Assembly: GCF_900099895.1 (NCBI RefSeq)
Contig: NZ_FNDY01000010.1
Location: 62,001 to 126,000 of the forward strand
Length of the DNA: 64,000 nucleotides
Origin: Paenibacillus naphthalenovorans
GTDB taxonomy: Bacteria > Bacillota > Bacilli > Paenibacillales > NBRC-103111
Direction: 5' to 3'
The notes below the pieces were generated by a model. It saw only the letters and a list, made by a program, of their open reading frames with translations. It did not search any database and was not told where the DNA came from. This document shows positions 8,774 to 16,432 of the stretch, piece after piece. The translations under genes were made by a program, and so were the position numbers. Numbering within the stretch: the stretch's first letter is position 1; the number at the start of each line of letters is the position of its first letter.

Positions 8774-9928
8774 ATGACTTCACCGAAACCGAAACCGAGA
8801 CGAGGAACGCCCGATTTCTTACTGCTGTTTTTGACGTTTTCGCTTGTGTGTTTTGGTTTGGCATTCGTATTTAGCGCAGGCATGGCTTACAGGTCAAGCG
8901 AGCCTTGGTATTTGGCAATCCGCCAGGCATTCGCCATCGGTCTAGGAACGGTGGCCATGTTTTTCTGTATGAATATAGACTACCGCAAGCTGCAAAAATG
9001 GATCGTTCCGTTTTTAGCCGTTACCGTTTTCCTGCTGTTGTTGGTGCCGATCATAGCTCCGGAAAGAAACGGTGCGCAAAGCTGGATATATATCGGCAGC
9101 TTTGGGCTTCAACCAACGGAATTTGCCAAATTGGCGGTTATTCTATACTTGGCCGCCATTATCAGCAAAAAAGGGGATCGGATCCGTGACTTTAAACGAG
9201 GACTGGTTCCTCCCTTGGTCGTAGTAGGTTTCATTGCCGCGCTGATTATGCTGCAGCCGGATTTGGGCTCAACGATGATACTTATCCTGTCTGCCTTGCT
9301 TGTCATCATCGTGGGCGGAGCCAATCTGAAGCATGTTTTTTATCTTGTCGGAGCCGCTGCCGGAGCATTGTCCGTCGTCATTGCTATTTATTTTATGAAG
9401 ACCGGCGGTGACAGCTACCGAATCGCCCGCTTTACCGCCTTTCTGGATCCTTGGTCGGATCCGCTTGACTCCGGGCATCAGCTCATTCAGTCGCTTTATG
9501 CGTTCGGTCATGGGGGACTGACAGGCGCCGGCTTTGGCCAGAGTATACAGAAGCTGCATTATTTGCCTGAAGCTCACAACGATTTTATTTTTTCCATTAT
9601 CGGGGAAGAGCTTGGATTTATCGGAACCTCTCTCTTTTTACTGGTGTACCTGGCTTTTTTGCTAAGAGGACTCATTGTAGCTCTCCGATGCAAGGAAACC
9701 TTCGGTACCCTGGTGGGTGTAGGAATCGTAGGAATGATAGGGATTCAGGCGTTCATCAATATCGGCGGAGTAACCAACACGATTCCGATGACAGGGGTAA
9801 CGCTGCCGCTGATTAGTTATGGCGGCACTTCCATGCTGATGACGCTGATGAGCCTCGGAATTCTGCTAAGCATCTCCAGAGAGCATAATAAACCGGAAAA
9901 AGAACGCGATATGAAAAAGAGAGCCTGA
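8774..9928 (+). CDS. ftsW: FtsW/RodA/SpoVE family SEDS peptidoglycan glycosyltransferase
   Basis: A 384-residue integral membrane protein with about ten transmembrane segments. SEDS hallmarks are FGLQPTEFAKLAVILYLA, MLQPDLGSTM, the extracellular loop YLPEAHNDFIFSIIGEELGF and the late TLPLISYGGTSML. SEDS proteins polymerise glycan strands from lipid II together with a class B PBP at the division septum (FtsW), the side wall (RodA) or the spore cortex (SpoVE). FtsW/SpoVE is favoured over RodA by overall pattern, but no division genes are near, so a paralogue with a special role cannot be excluded. A terminator follows immediately. Confidence 0.88.
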   Translation: MTSPKPKPRRGTPDFLLLFLTFSLVCFGLAFVFSAGMAYRSSEPWYLAIRQAFAIGLGTVAMFFCMNIDYRKLQKWIVPFLAVTVFLLLLVPIIAPERNGAQSWIYIGSFGLQPTEFAKLAVILYLAAIISKKGDRIRDFKRGLVPPLVVVGFIAALIMLQPDLGSTMILILSALLVIIVGGANLKHVFYLVGAAAGALSVVIAIYFMKTGGDSYRIARFTAFLDPWSDPLDSGHQLIQSLYAFGHGGLTGAGFGQSIQKLHYLPEAHNDFIFSIIGEELGFIGTSLFLLVYLAFLLRGLIVALRCKETFGTLVGVGIVGMIGIQAFINIGGVTNTIPMTGVTLPLISYGGTSMLMTLMSLGILLSISREHNKPEKERDMKKRA

Positions 9929-9945
9929 CAAAAGGCTCTCTTTTG
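9919..9945 (+). terminator. Terminator after ftsW
   Basis: GAGAGCC and GGCTCTC arms flank a short loop and are followed by TTTTGG; the first arm overlaps the end of ftsW. Confidence 0.85.
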
Positions 9946-9946
9946 G

Positions 9947-10336
9947 TTATTTAACCCGGTTGTGCGGATCTTCCACTGCTGCCGTCTCTTCCTCCCGAAA
10001 GGCTACCCCTTCCACCTTCACATTGACCTCTACAACGGATAAGCCCGTCATATTCTCTACCGCCTCGCGGACGTTTTCCTGCAAATCACGGCAAACTTCA
10101 TGAATCCGGCTTCCATAGTTGACAATCACTCTCAAATCGATTGCCGCTTCCACTTGACCCACTTCAACCGAGACGCCCTTTTGGACGTTCTTTCCGCTCA
10201 AGCGCTTGGCCAATCCTTCCGAAATGCCTCCCGACATGGCGGCGATCCCTGGAGTTTCGAGTGCGGCTAGTCCTGCAATCGTCGCCACAACATCATCTGA
10301 AATACGGATAAGACCTGTTTGAATGTCTTCGCTCAA
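9947..10336 (-). CDS. Asp23/Gls24 family envelope stress protein
   Basis: A 129-residue Asp23/Gls24-family protein (B. subtilis YqhY/YloU type). The family core is seen in TGLIRISDDVVATIAGLAAL, followed by IDLRVIVNYGSRI and VEVNVKVEGV. Relatives influence fatty-acid supply or cell envelope homeostasis. TTG 10336 is taken as start because AAGGAG lies 8 bases upstream; the frame is open further up without a site. It follows the atypical SDR gene with about 100 bases between, and converges on the ftsW terminator. Confidence 0.88.
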   Translation of the reverse strand: MSEDIQTGLIRISDDVVATIAGLAALETPGIAAMSGGISEGLAKRLSGKNVQKGVSVEVGQVEAAIDLRVIVNYGSRIHEVCRDLQENVREAVENMTGLSVVEVNVKVEGVAFREEETAAVEDPHNRVK

Positions 10337-10437
10337 GAGGATCACTCCTTCAAGGATTATAGCTCTATTGTAATAACTTCCCACACGGAAAGCAAATGCG
10401 CCGTATCCGATCGGATCCAATGAACTGACCTTCAACT

Positions 10438-11223
10438 TTAAATCGCCTTTACCATGCCTCCGTCCACATAGAAGACAGAACCGGTCATGTAGCTGTTGCG
10501 CGGCGATAATAAGTAGGCAGCCATCGATGCCAGCTCCTCCGGCTCACCGTAGCGTCCCAGCGGAATGTCCTTGATCATGTTCTCCTGTATGTCTTCCACC
10601 GTTTTTCCTTGCCGGGAAGCATTGAAGGAATCCAGTTCGATGAGCCGGTCGGTCATAATTCGTCCTGGACACACCGTATTCAAGAGGATGCCGTCCGGAC
10701 CCCATTCAATCGAGAGCGTCTTCATTAACCCGATGAGTCCCGTGCGCAGGGTGTTGGATAGTACAAGCCCGGGAATCGGTATCTTCACGGAAGACGACGC
10801 AATCGTAACGATCCGTCCCCCCTGTTCCTTCATTAATGGATGAAACCCTTTCACCAAACGGACGACGCTCATCAGATTCAGCTGGATGGCATGAAGCCAG
10901 GCCTCTTCATCCAGCGACAAAAAACTGCCGCCCGGCGGGCCGCCTGCGTTGCATACCAGTGCGTCCACCTGTCCGAACCGATCCTGGGCTTGCTGTACAA
11001 GCCAAGAGATTTGTTCAGGGCTGCTCAAATCCATACCCAAACCGGTGGCTTCCACGCCATACTTCTGCGCAAGCTGTGCGGCGACATCACAGATCGCTTG
11101 TTCATCCCTGCTGCACAGCAGCAAGCTGGCGCCTTCCGCTGCCAACTGCTCGGCTATAGCTCGTCCCAATCCTTTGCTGGAAGCGGTAACAACCGCTTTT
11201 TTTCCCTTCAGCCGCAAATCCAT
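10438..11223 (-). CDS. Atypical short-chain dehydrogenase/reductase (BKR-like)
   Basis: A 261-residue Rossmann-fold SDR starting at ATG 11223 behind AAAAGGAGGAG. It differs from classical SDRs: the cofactor loop reads ASSKGLG instead of TGxxxGIG, and the place of the catalytic YxxxK reads LSNTLRTG, so both the catalytic Tyr and Lys are absent although the preceding serines (IASSS) remain. A subgroup of beta-ketoacyl reductase-like SDRs with incomplete motifs is known. It may therefore be a non-canonical reductase or a binding protein. It lies divergent from the calcium exchanger gene with about 85 bases between starts. Confidence 0.87.
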   Translation of the reverse strand: MDLRLKGKKAVVTASSKGLGRAIAEQLAAEGASLLLCSRDEQAICDVAAQLAQKYGVEATGLGMDLSSPEQISWLVQQAQDRFGQVDALVCNAGGPPGGSFLSLDEEAWLHAIQLNLMSVVRLVKGFHPLMKEQGGRIVTIASSSVKIPIPGLVLSNTLRTGLIGLMKTLSIEWGPDGILLNTVCPGRIMTDRLIELDSFNASRQGKTVEDIQENMIKDIPLGRYGEPEELASMAAYLLSPRNSYMTGSVFYVDGGMVKAI

Positions 11224-11308
11224 TCGAATGCTCCTCCTTTTGCCGATAACGGGATATTTGAGAATAGGTTTTGATCCATTCAGGTATACTTTACCACATG
11301 AGGTGATA

Positions 11309-12364
11309 ATGATGAAACGCCACGGTTTTGCCATTTGTCTAATTTTGAGTTTTGCGCTTAGTGCGGCGGCGCATTATGTTGGATCTCCCGCATTCAATCC
11401 CACGCTGCAGTTTTTGATTGCGGCGGTCGCCATTATATTTGCCGCCGGCTTTCTCGGCAAGGCGACCGAAAGCGTGGCTCAATACGCGGGAGAGCGGCTG
11501 GGCGGTTTCCTGAACGCCACTTTCGGCAATGCGGCGGAATTGATCATCGCCATATTTCTAGTGAAGGATGGGTTATTCAATACCGTTAAAGCAAGCATCA
11601 CCGGATCGATCATCGGGAATATGCTGCTTGTTCTGGGGCTCAGTGTTCTGATCGGCGGATTGAAATACAAGGAACAGCACTTTAATGTGAAGCTCGCCGG
11701 TCACAATGCTTCCCTGATGCTGCTGGCGGTCATCGCCTTGTTCATCCCCGCCGCTTTCACTCGAAGCCTGACGACAATGGAAACGCAAACCTTAAGCATT
11801 ATCGTCTCCGTTATTCTGATCGTTGCCTATTTGCTGTGGCTGTTTTTTTCCATGATCACGCATAAGACCGAGCTGTCAGACCAGGCTCTGGAACACGGAG
11901 AAGCGGTATGGTCCAAGGGAACATCCGTCTTGTTTTTACTGCTTGCCACCACGATGGTGGCTATCGAGAGCGAATGGCTGGTGAGCACGCTGGAGCCCTT
12001 CAGCCATCAGTACGGTCTGTCCGACCTGTTTGTCGGCGCCTTCCTGATTGCCATAGTAGGCAACGCGGCAGAGCACAGCGCAGCGATTATTATGGCCCGC
12101 AAAAATAAAATGGGCGCCGCTGTGGAAATTGCCGTCGGAAGCAGTCTGCAGATCTCGCTCTTCGTCGCACCGGTGCTTGTCCTTTTATCGCTGTGGTTTG
12201 GCAACCCTATGAACATTATATTTACTGTCTATGAGCTTGTAGCTATCGGCGTGGCCGCCATCATCGCTACGTCGATCTCAAGGGATGGCAGCACCACCTG
12301 GTATGAAGGCGTCCTGCTGCTGGTGGTTTATCTGATCCTCGGGATTGCATTTTACTTGGTGTAA
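11309..12364 (+). CDS. cax: Calcium/proton exchanger (CAX family)
   Basis: A 351-residue membrane antiporter with eleven predicted hydrophobic segments. The two inverted repeat halves each carry the ion-binding GNAAE motif (GNAAELIIA and GNAAEHSAA), which defines the Ca2+/cation antiporter CAX branch such as B. subtilis YfkE (ChaA). It exports Ca2+ in exchange for H+ across the cytoplasmic membrane. The start is ATG 11309 after GAGGTG; the open frame extends far upstream across the start of the divergent SDR but without coding likeness. A bidirectional terminator follows. Confidence 0.93.
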   Translation: MMKRHGFAICLILSFALSAAAHYVGSPAFNPTLQFLIAAVAIIFAAGFLGKATESVAQYAGERLGGFLNATFGNAAELIIAIFLVKDGLFNTVKASITGSIIGNMLLVLGLSVLIGGLKYKEQHFNVKLAGHNASLMLLAVIALFIPAAFTRSLTTMETQTLSIIVSVILIVAYLLWLFFSMITHKTELSDQALEHGEAVWSKGTSVLFLLLATTMVAIESEWLVSTLEPFSHQYGLSDLFVGAFLIAIVGNAAEHSAAIIMARKNKMGAAVEIAVGSSLQISLFVAPVLVLLSLWFGNPMNIIFTVYELVAIGVAAIIATSISRDGSTTWYEGVLLLVVYLILGIAFYLV

Positions 12365-12379
12365 AGGCCCGCATAATAA

Positions 12380-12416
12380 AAAAAGAGTAACCTTCGGACG
12401 AAGGTTACTCTTTATT
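12380..12416. terminator. Bidirectional terminator between cax and ylaN
   Basis: Arms aaagagtaacctt (12382-12394) and aaggttactcttt (12401-12413) with A residues before and TTATTTT after; serves both convergent genes. The ylaN stop codon is inside it. Confidence 0.88.
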
Positions 12417-12692
12417 TTGGTTCATGGCTTCATACAGCTCGGCCAAATTGCGTTCGAGCTTCATCAGGATATGCTTACCGGCTGCCTCATTGATGAGTTC
12501 GGCTCGAATAGCGAAATCGATTTCTCTGGACAGCCCGTAAATCTGCGTATCTAATACCTCTTCATAGAGAGGACATTTGCGCGTAGTCAAGTTTTCCATT
12601 TGCACTTCAATCAGCTTCTCAATCTTGTCCGCATCCTCCTGAAGCAGATTCAGCGCTCTCTGCGACAAGCTGAGCAGCACATCCGATGACAT
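12405..12692 (-). CDS. ylaN: YlaN family protein (UPF0358), Fur-interacting iron homeostasis factor
   Basis: A 95-residue protein with the YlaN signature: VQMENLTTRKCPLYEEVLDT and IYGLSREIDFAIRAELI. In B. subtilis and S. aureus YlaN binds Fe(II) and the ferric uptake regulator and is needed under iron limitation, where it relieves Fur repression. ATG 12692 follows a G-rich site. It is monocistronic, convergent with cax. Confidence 0.93.
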   Translation of the reverse strand: MSSDVLLSLSQRALNLLQEDADKIEKLIEVQMENLTTRKCPLYEEVLDTQIYGLSREIDFAIRAELINEAAGKHILMKLERNLAELYEAMNQNKE

Positions 12693-12851
12693 GAAGCTTC
12701 CCCCCTGTAATACGCCATGAAGCGAAACCCGGCTTACCATTTTCAAATTCGTTTCGCCCTCCCGGTTCTCCCGAAATGACGCGAATGGATATCATTCACG
12801 CTTCATAATTCAATTTTAGTCGAAAATGGCGGAATACACAAGTCATAGAGG

Positions 12852-12884
12852 AAGAAAAGGCATTTTCCGCCGTGCGGAAATGCC
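12852..12884 (-). terminator. Terminator after the HPr-like gene
   Basis: Arms ggcattttccgc (12859-12870) and gcggaaatgcc (12874-12884), with aagaaaa before them giving a U-rich end on the minus strand. Confidence 0.75.
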
Positions 12885-12910
12885 CCTCCTTGTTTCGCAT
12901 CGCTTTGTTG

Positions 12911-13159
12911 TTAGTCCTGAATGCTATTGATCTTCAGTCCGTGCTTCTCAAACACCTCGGCCATGGCTTTCTTCGCTTCCTCCGCATCAGGACCGTGGAC
13001 GTGAAGGTCGTAAGTGCCGGATGCAAGCAATGTGGTAAACAAGCCAAGAATGCTCTTCACATCGATATATTTATTGTCATACTGCAAAACGATTGAAGAT
13101 CTGAATTTATTTGCTGTTTGAGAAATTTCCACGATTGCCGCATTGTTTGCGTTAGGCAT
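12911..13159 (-). CDS. HPr-family protein lacking the phosphorylatable histidine
   Basis: An 82-residue HPr-like domain. Aligning SQTANKF and DVKSILGL with HPr QTASKY and NLKSIMGV puts HPr His15 at Asn5 and Arg17 at Ala7, whereas the regulatory Ser46 position is kept (Ser36, exact spacing of 31 residues). The N-terminal beta strand of HPr is also missing. It therefore cannot pass phosphate from Enzyme I in PTS transport, but could still be a target of HPr kinase, as Crh is in Bacillus. ATG 13159 follows GGAGGGA. Located between the M29 aminopeptidase and ylaN, same orientation as both. Confidence 0.85.
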   Translation of the reverse strand: MPNANNAAIVEISQTANKFRSSIVLQYDNKYIDVKSILGLFTTLLASGTYDLHVHGPDAEEAKKAMAEVFEKHGLKINSIQD

Positions 13160-13240
13160 AACAATCCCTCCAAAAATTACGTTGTTTTAGCTTATGATAC
13201 ATGGGAAGAGAATAACATGCAACTACATTTTCACACCCGG

Positions 13241-14359
13241 TTATTTTAAATTTTCAGGGTTTAAGCCCATTAGTTCAGGAATGACGAACCGGCCGTCCTT
13301 GCGGATCAAACGGTCGTCAAAATAGATTTCTCCACCCCCGTACTCGGGCCGTTGAATCAGCACCAAATCCCAGTGAACGGAGGAACGGTTCCCGTTATCC
13401 GCCTGTTCGTACGCTTGCCCCGGCGTAAAATGAAGACTTCCGTCGATCTTCTCGTCAAACAGCGTATCCTTCATCGGGTGTAAAATATAAGGGTTAAAGC
13501 CCAGGCTGAATTCACCGATATATCTTGCTCCTTCATCCGTATCCAACACTTCCAGAAGACGGGCGGTATCGTTCGCCGACGCCTCTACGATTTTTCCGTG
13601 TTCAAATCGGAACTTGATATTCTCGAACGTTACTCCGGAATAAACGGACAGAGTATTGTAGGCGATGATACCGTTCACCGAATCCCGCACCGGAGCCGTA
13701 TACAGTTCCCCGTCCGGTATGTTCCGGCGGCCGCAGCATTTGACCGATCCGATTCCGCGAATCGAAAACGTAATGTCCGTTGCGCCCGGCCCTGTAATGC
13801 GGACACGGTCGGTTTTTTTCATCAGCTCCTGGAGCGGCTCCATCGCATCGGCCATTCTGGCGTAATCCAGATTGCATACATCAAAATAAAAATCTTCGAA
13901 CCGCTCGGTGCTCATACCGGCCAATTGAGCCATGGAAGCGTTCGGATAGCGCAGCACCACCCATCGCGTCCGCTTGACCCTCTGCTCCAAATGAACTTTT
14001 TTACGATAAATTTGATTGTACAGCTTCATCTTTCCGTCCGGCACATCGGAAAGCTCGCTGACATTGTCACCCGACCGAATGGCGACATAGCAGTCCATCT
14101 CCTTCATTCGCTGAAGGTCCATATTCGCCCAGTGTTCCATCTGCTCTTTTGTGGCCGAACGCAGCACAGCCGCGCGAATGCTGTTATCCGCCAGCTCTAT
14201 ATACGGATACCCGCCCCTGGCATGAACTTCCTCTACCAGACATTTAACGATTTCACGCTCGGAACCGGCCATTTCGATCAGTACCTTCTCTCCGGCTTGA
14301 ACATCCAAAGAATAGCCGACGATATTGCGGGCTAACTGCTGCAGTCTCGGATCGCGCAT
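13241..14359 (-). CDS. M29 family aminopeptidase (AmpS/PepS-like)
   Basis: A 372-residue thermophilic-type M29 metallo-aminopeptidase. Family marks are DPRLQQLARNIVGYSLDVQAG at the N terminus, the metal-site region around FRFEHGKIVEASA and GARYIGEFSLGFNP, and the C-terminal SSVHWDLVLIQRPEYGGGEI with FDDRLIRKDGRF. It removes N-terminal residues from peptides in the cytoplasm using two metal ions. ATG 14359 follows GAGGAGAGAGG. The IS110 remnant begins only about 30 bases upstream of the start, so its original promoter region may have been replaced. Confidence 0.92.
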   Translation of the reverse strand: MRDPRLQQLARNIVGYSLDVQAGEKVLIEMAGSEREIVKCLVEEVHARGGYPYIELADNSIRAAVLRSATKEQMEHWANMDLQRMKEMDCYVAIRSGDNVSELSDVPDGKMKLYNQIYRKKVHLEQRVKRTRWVVLRYPNASMAQLAGMSTERFEDFYFDVCNLDYARMADAMEPLQELMKKTDRVRITGPGATDITFSIRGIGSVKCCGRRNIPDGELYTAPVRDSVNGIIAYNTLSVYSGVTFENIKFRFEHGKIVEASANDTARLLEVLDTDEGARYIGEFSLGFNPYILHPMKDTLFDEKIDGSLHFTPGQAYEQADNGNRSSVHWDLVLIQRPEYGGGEIYFDDRLIRKDGRFVIPELMGLNPENLK

Positions 14360-14389
14360 AAACCTCTCTCCTCGTATAGTATTTCCATT

Positions 14390-14736
14390 CGGGGAAATTC
14401 GTCTCTCTCCTGGCACCAGTCCGGCCCGTTCGAGGCTGAGGATACCAAACGCATTCGTTCCGGCAACCGATTCCTGCGGTACTACCTGGTTGAAGCTGCC
14501 AACTCGGTGAAAAACCGCGATCCGTTAATTCGGCGAGTACTACCGGAAGAAGTACAACGAAGTACCCAAGCGCCAACACAAACGCGCCTCGTCTTAACGG
14601 CAAGAAAACTTGTGCGTCTGGTCGATGTGCTGCTACGCAACGGCCAACTCTACACGCCTCGAAGGAAGGTGACAACTGCGAAGGTTTATGCCTCCTTTGC
14701 CAAAGTCCTTCACGGATTCCCAGTTAAAATCTGGTA
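14390..14736 (+). pseudogene. IS110-family transposase C-terminal remnant with two frameshifts
   Basis: Translated on the + strand, WHQSGPFEAEDT and RSGNRFLRYYLVEAANSV, then (one frame on) EFGEYYRKKYNEVP, then back in the first frame RLVLTARKLVRLVDVLLRNG, read as the C-terminal transposase_20 region of IS110 elements. The middle part is in another frame, so at least two compensating indels near 14525 and 14595 break it, and the N-terminal DEDD catalytic half is absent. IS110 elements lack terminal inverted repeats, so ends cannot be drawn exactly. It fills most of the 14360-14867 gap; nothing else is recognised there. Confidence 0.82.
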
Positions 14737-14867
14737 ATTGACTCGATTTTCGACTGGGTTTAGTTTGGTGCTGCCATTTTTCCTGACCCCTGCGCTCTGC
14801 AGCCAAGAAAATTTCCAATTCTCACGAATCAGGGACTTGACATCTTACCGTTGGACTTTTTGACGGT

Positions 14868-15455
14868 CTACATTCCATTTTCGTTTTTCATCCACTTATT
14901 TTTGAATCGGTTGCCGATCACGATCATCACGGCGAACGCCGCCAGAAGGACCAAGAGCCGCCCCTTATATCTGGCAAAATGCAGAAGATCGTGCCCGATC
15001 AATGATTCGAGCCATATCATCGGCGCTTTACCGATAAGGGTTCCTGCAATGAAATCTCTCGCCCTTACTTTCATCACCGCCGCGCCATAATTGATCGCGA
15101 AGGACGGGAGCACCGGTATCAAGCGGCTTAAGGCAATGAACAGCATGCCGCGCCGTTCCAGCTGCACGTTAAGCTTTTCGATATTTCTGTATTTCACCAG
15201 CTTTTTCTGAACCCAGCTTCTTCCACAGTGCCTGGCAGCATAAAAGGCGATGACCGCGCCGAGGCAGGCACCCAAATAATTAATGGCCAGCCCGCCCCAT
15301 AACCCGAATAACAGAACATTCATCCCAGCCACAAGCACAAATGGAACAAAAGGAAAAACGGTCTGCAGTACGGCAAGCAGCGCACCTCCGAGATGACCGA
15401 CGACACCATACGAATTCAGAACGTCCGACATGTGCTGAACATTCCATTGCCCCAA
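14868..15455 (-). CDS. TVP38/TMEM64 (VTT domain) membrane protein
   Basis: A 195-residue polytopic membrane protein with a VTT (SNARE-associated/DedA-like) domain: VFPFVPFVLVAGMNVLLFG, the central ARHCGRSWVQKKL and the ALSRLIPVLPSFAINYGAAV re-entrant helix typical of the family. Family members are proposed lipid scramblases or transporters in membranes. The start is taken as TTG 15455 because GGGAGG is 8 bases upstream; the frame also allows TTG 15476. It is transcribed away from rpsD. Confidence 0.88.
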   Translation of the reverse strand: MGQWNVQHMSDVLNSYGVVGHLGGALLAVLQTVFPFVPFVLVAGMNVLLFGLWGGLAINYLGACLGAVIAFYAARHCGRSWVQKKLVKYRNIEKLNVQLERRGMLFIALSRLIPVLPSFAINYGAAVMKVRARDFIAGTLIGKAPMIWLESLIGHDLLHFARYKGRLLVLLAAFAVMIVIGNRFKNKWMKNENGM

Positions 15456-15527
15456 TGCTGTAACCTCCCACTTCAAGCTTTTCCCATTGTATCAAAAAAA
15501 GAAGAGATTCTCGAACGGGATTGCAGC

Positions 15528-15555
15528 TTGACACAGCCCTGTTATATCTTATAAA
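15528..15555 (+). promoter_or_regulatory. rpsD promoter
   Basis: TTGACA (15528-15533) and TATAAA (15550-15555) with 16 bases between, about 220 bases before the rpsD start; a strong sigma-A type pair. Confidence 0.75.
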
Positions 15556-15559
15556 ATTA

Positions 15560-15773
15560 ATTGTCGAGAATAGGCATGCCACCGGGACTTTACCCAAGTA
15601 TGCTTATTGTGGAAGCTTGTGTCACCCTCTGTTGATTTTGTTGCCGACGGGACCGCGGCTGGTTTTTTCCCTTCGGACGCCACATGGGCATGAGAAACAA
15701 AGTCGGGCACACGCTTCACCCGTTATTAAAACCAAAACTATCTTACTTTATGAACAAAGGAGCACTCTAATCC
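15560..15773 (+). promoter_or_regulatory. Long structured 5' leader of rpsD, probable S4 autoregulatory leader
   Basis: About 210 untranslated bases lie between the promoter and the rpsD ATG. They start with a helix of aataggcat (15569-15577) with atgcttatt (15600-15608) and hold further G/C-rich arms. In B. subtilis monocistronic rpsD is repressed when free S4 binds its own leader. Position and length fit such an element, but I did not match the conserved S4-binding pseudoknot, so the assignment is inference. Confidence 0.5.
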
Positions 15774-16373
15774 ATGTCACGTTACACTGGTCCTAAATTT
15801 AAATTAAGCCGCCGTCTCGGCATCTCCTTGAGCGGTACCGGCAAAGAATTGAAACGTCCTTTCCCGCCTGGCCAACACGGCCCGGGTCAGCGCAAAAAAA
15901 TCTCCGGATACGGTTTACAGCTGCAAGAAAAACAAAAGCTGCGCCACATGTACGGTCTGAACGAGAAGCAATTCCGCAACCTGTTTGACAAGGCAACTAA
16001 AATGCAAGGTATCGCCGGTGAGAACTTCATGTTCCTGCTCGAAAGCCGTTTAGACAACCTGGTTTACCGTCTGGGTCTGTCCAACTCCCGTGCAGGTGCC
16101 CGTCAGCTCGTTGCTCACGGTCACATCACGGTAAACGGCAAAAAAGTAGATATCGCCTCTTACCTCGTAACGCCTGGCGATGTGATCGGCCTTCGCGAAA
16201 GAAGCCGCAACCTGTCTGTTGTTAAAGAAGCTTTGGCTAACCGCAACTACCTGCCGGCTTACCTTGAGTTCGACGAAAACGCAATGGAAGGCAAATATGT
16301 CCGCCTGCCTGAGCGTGCCGAGCTTGCTCAAGAGATCGATGAAAAGCAAATCGTCGAGTTTTACAGCCGTTAA
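15774..16373 (+). CDS. rpsD: 30S ribosomal protein S4
   Basis: A 199-residue ribosomal protein S4 starting [20 protein letters not shown], with the S4 RNA-binding domain ([20 protein letters not shown] ... [15 protein letters not shown], about residues 90-150). It nucleates assembly of the 30S body by binding 16S rRNA. The N-terminal region has no zinc-knuckle cysteines, so this is the C-minus form. ATG follows AAAGGAGC. The gene is monocistronic and convergent with tyrS, the same arrangement as in B. subtilis. Confidence 0.99.
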   Translation: MSRYTGPKFKLSRRLGISLSGTGKELKRPFPPGQHGPGQRKKISGYGLQLQEKQKLRHMYGLNEKQFRNLFDKATKMQGIAGENFMFLLESRLDNLVYRLGLSNSRAGARQLVAHGHITVNGKKVDIASYLVTPGDVIGLRERSRNLSVVKEALANRNYLPAYLEFDENAMEGKYVRLPERAELAQEIDEKQIVEFYSR

Positions 16374-16386
16374 TCTTAACGATACG

Positions 16387-16426
16387 AAAAAACCTTGGCT
16401 CTTCTTCGGAAGAACCAAGGTTTTTT
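16387..16426. terminator. Bidirectional terminator between rpsD and tyrS
   Basis: Arms aaaaaaccttgg (16387-16398) and ccaaggtttttt (16415-16426) around a loop with its own cttctt/gaaga pairing. Confidence 0.92.
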
Positions 16427-16432
16427 GTTGTT

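Noticed and set aside
12783..12797. Palindrome GAATG-N5-CATTC upstream of ylaN as a Fur or PerR box
   Set aside because: It does not fit the 7-1-7 Fur pattern well enough and lies about 90 bases from the start.
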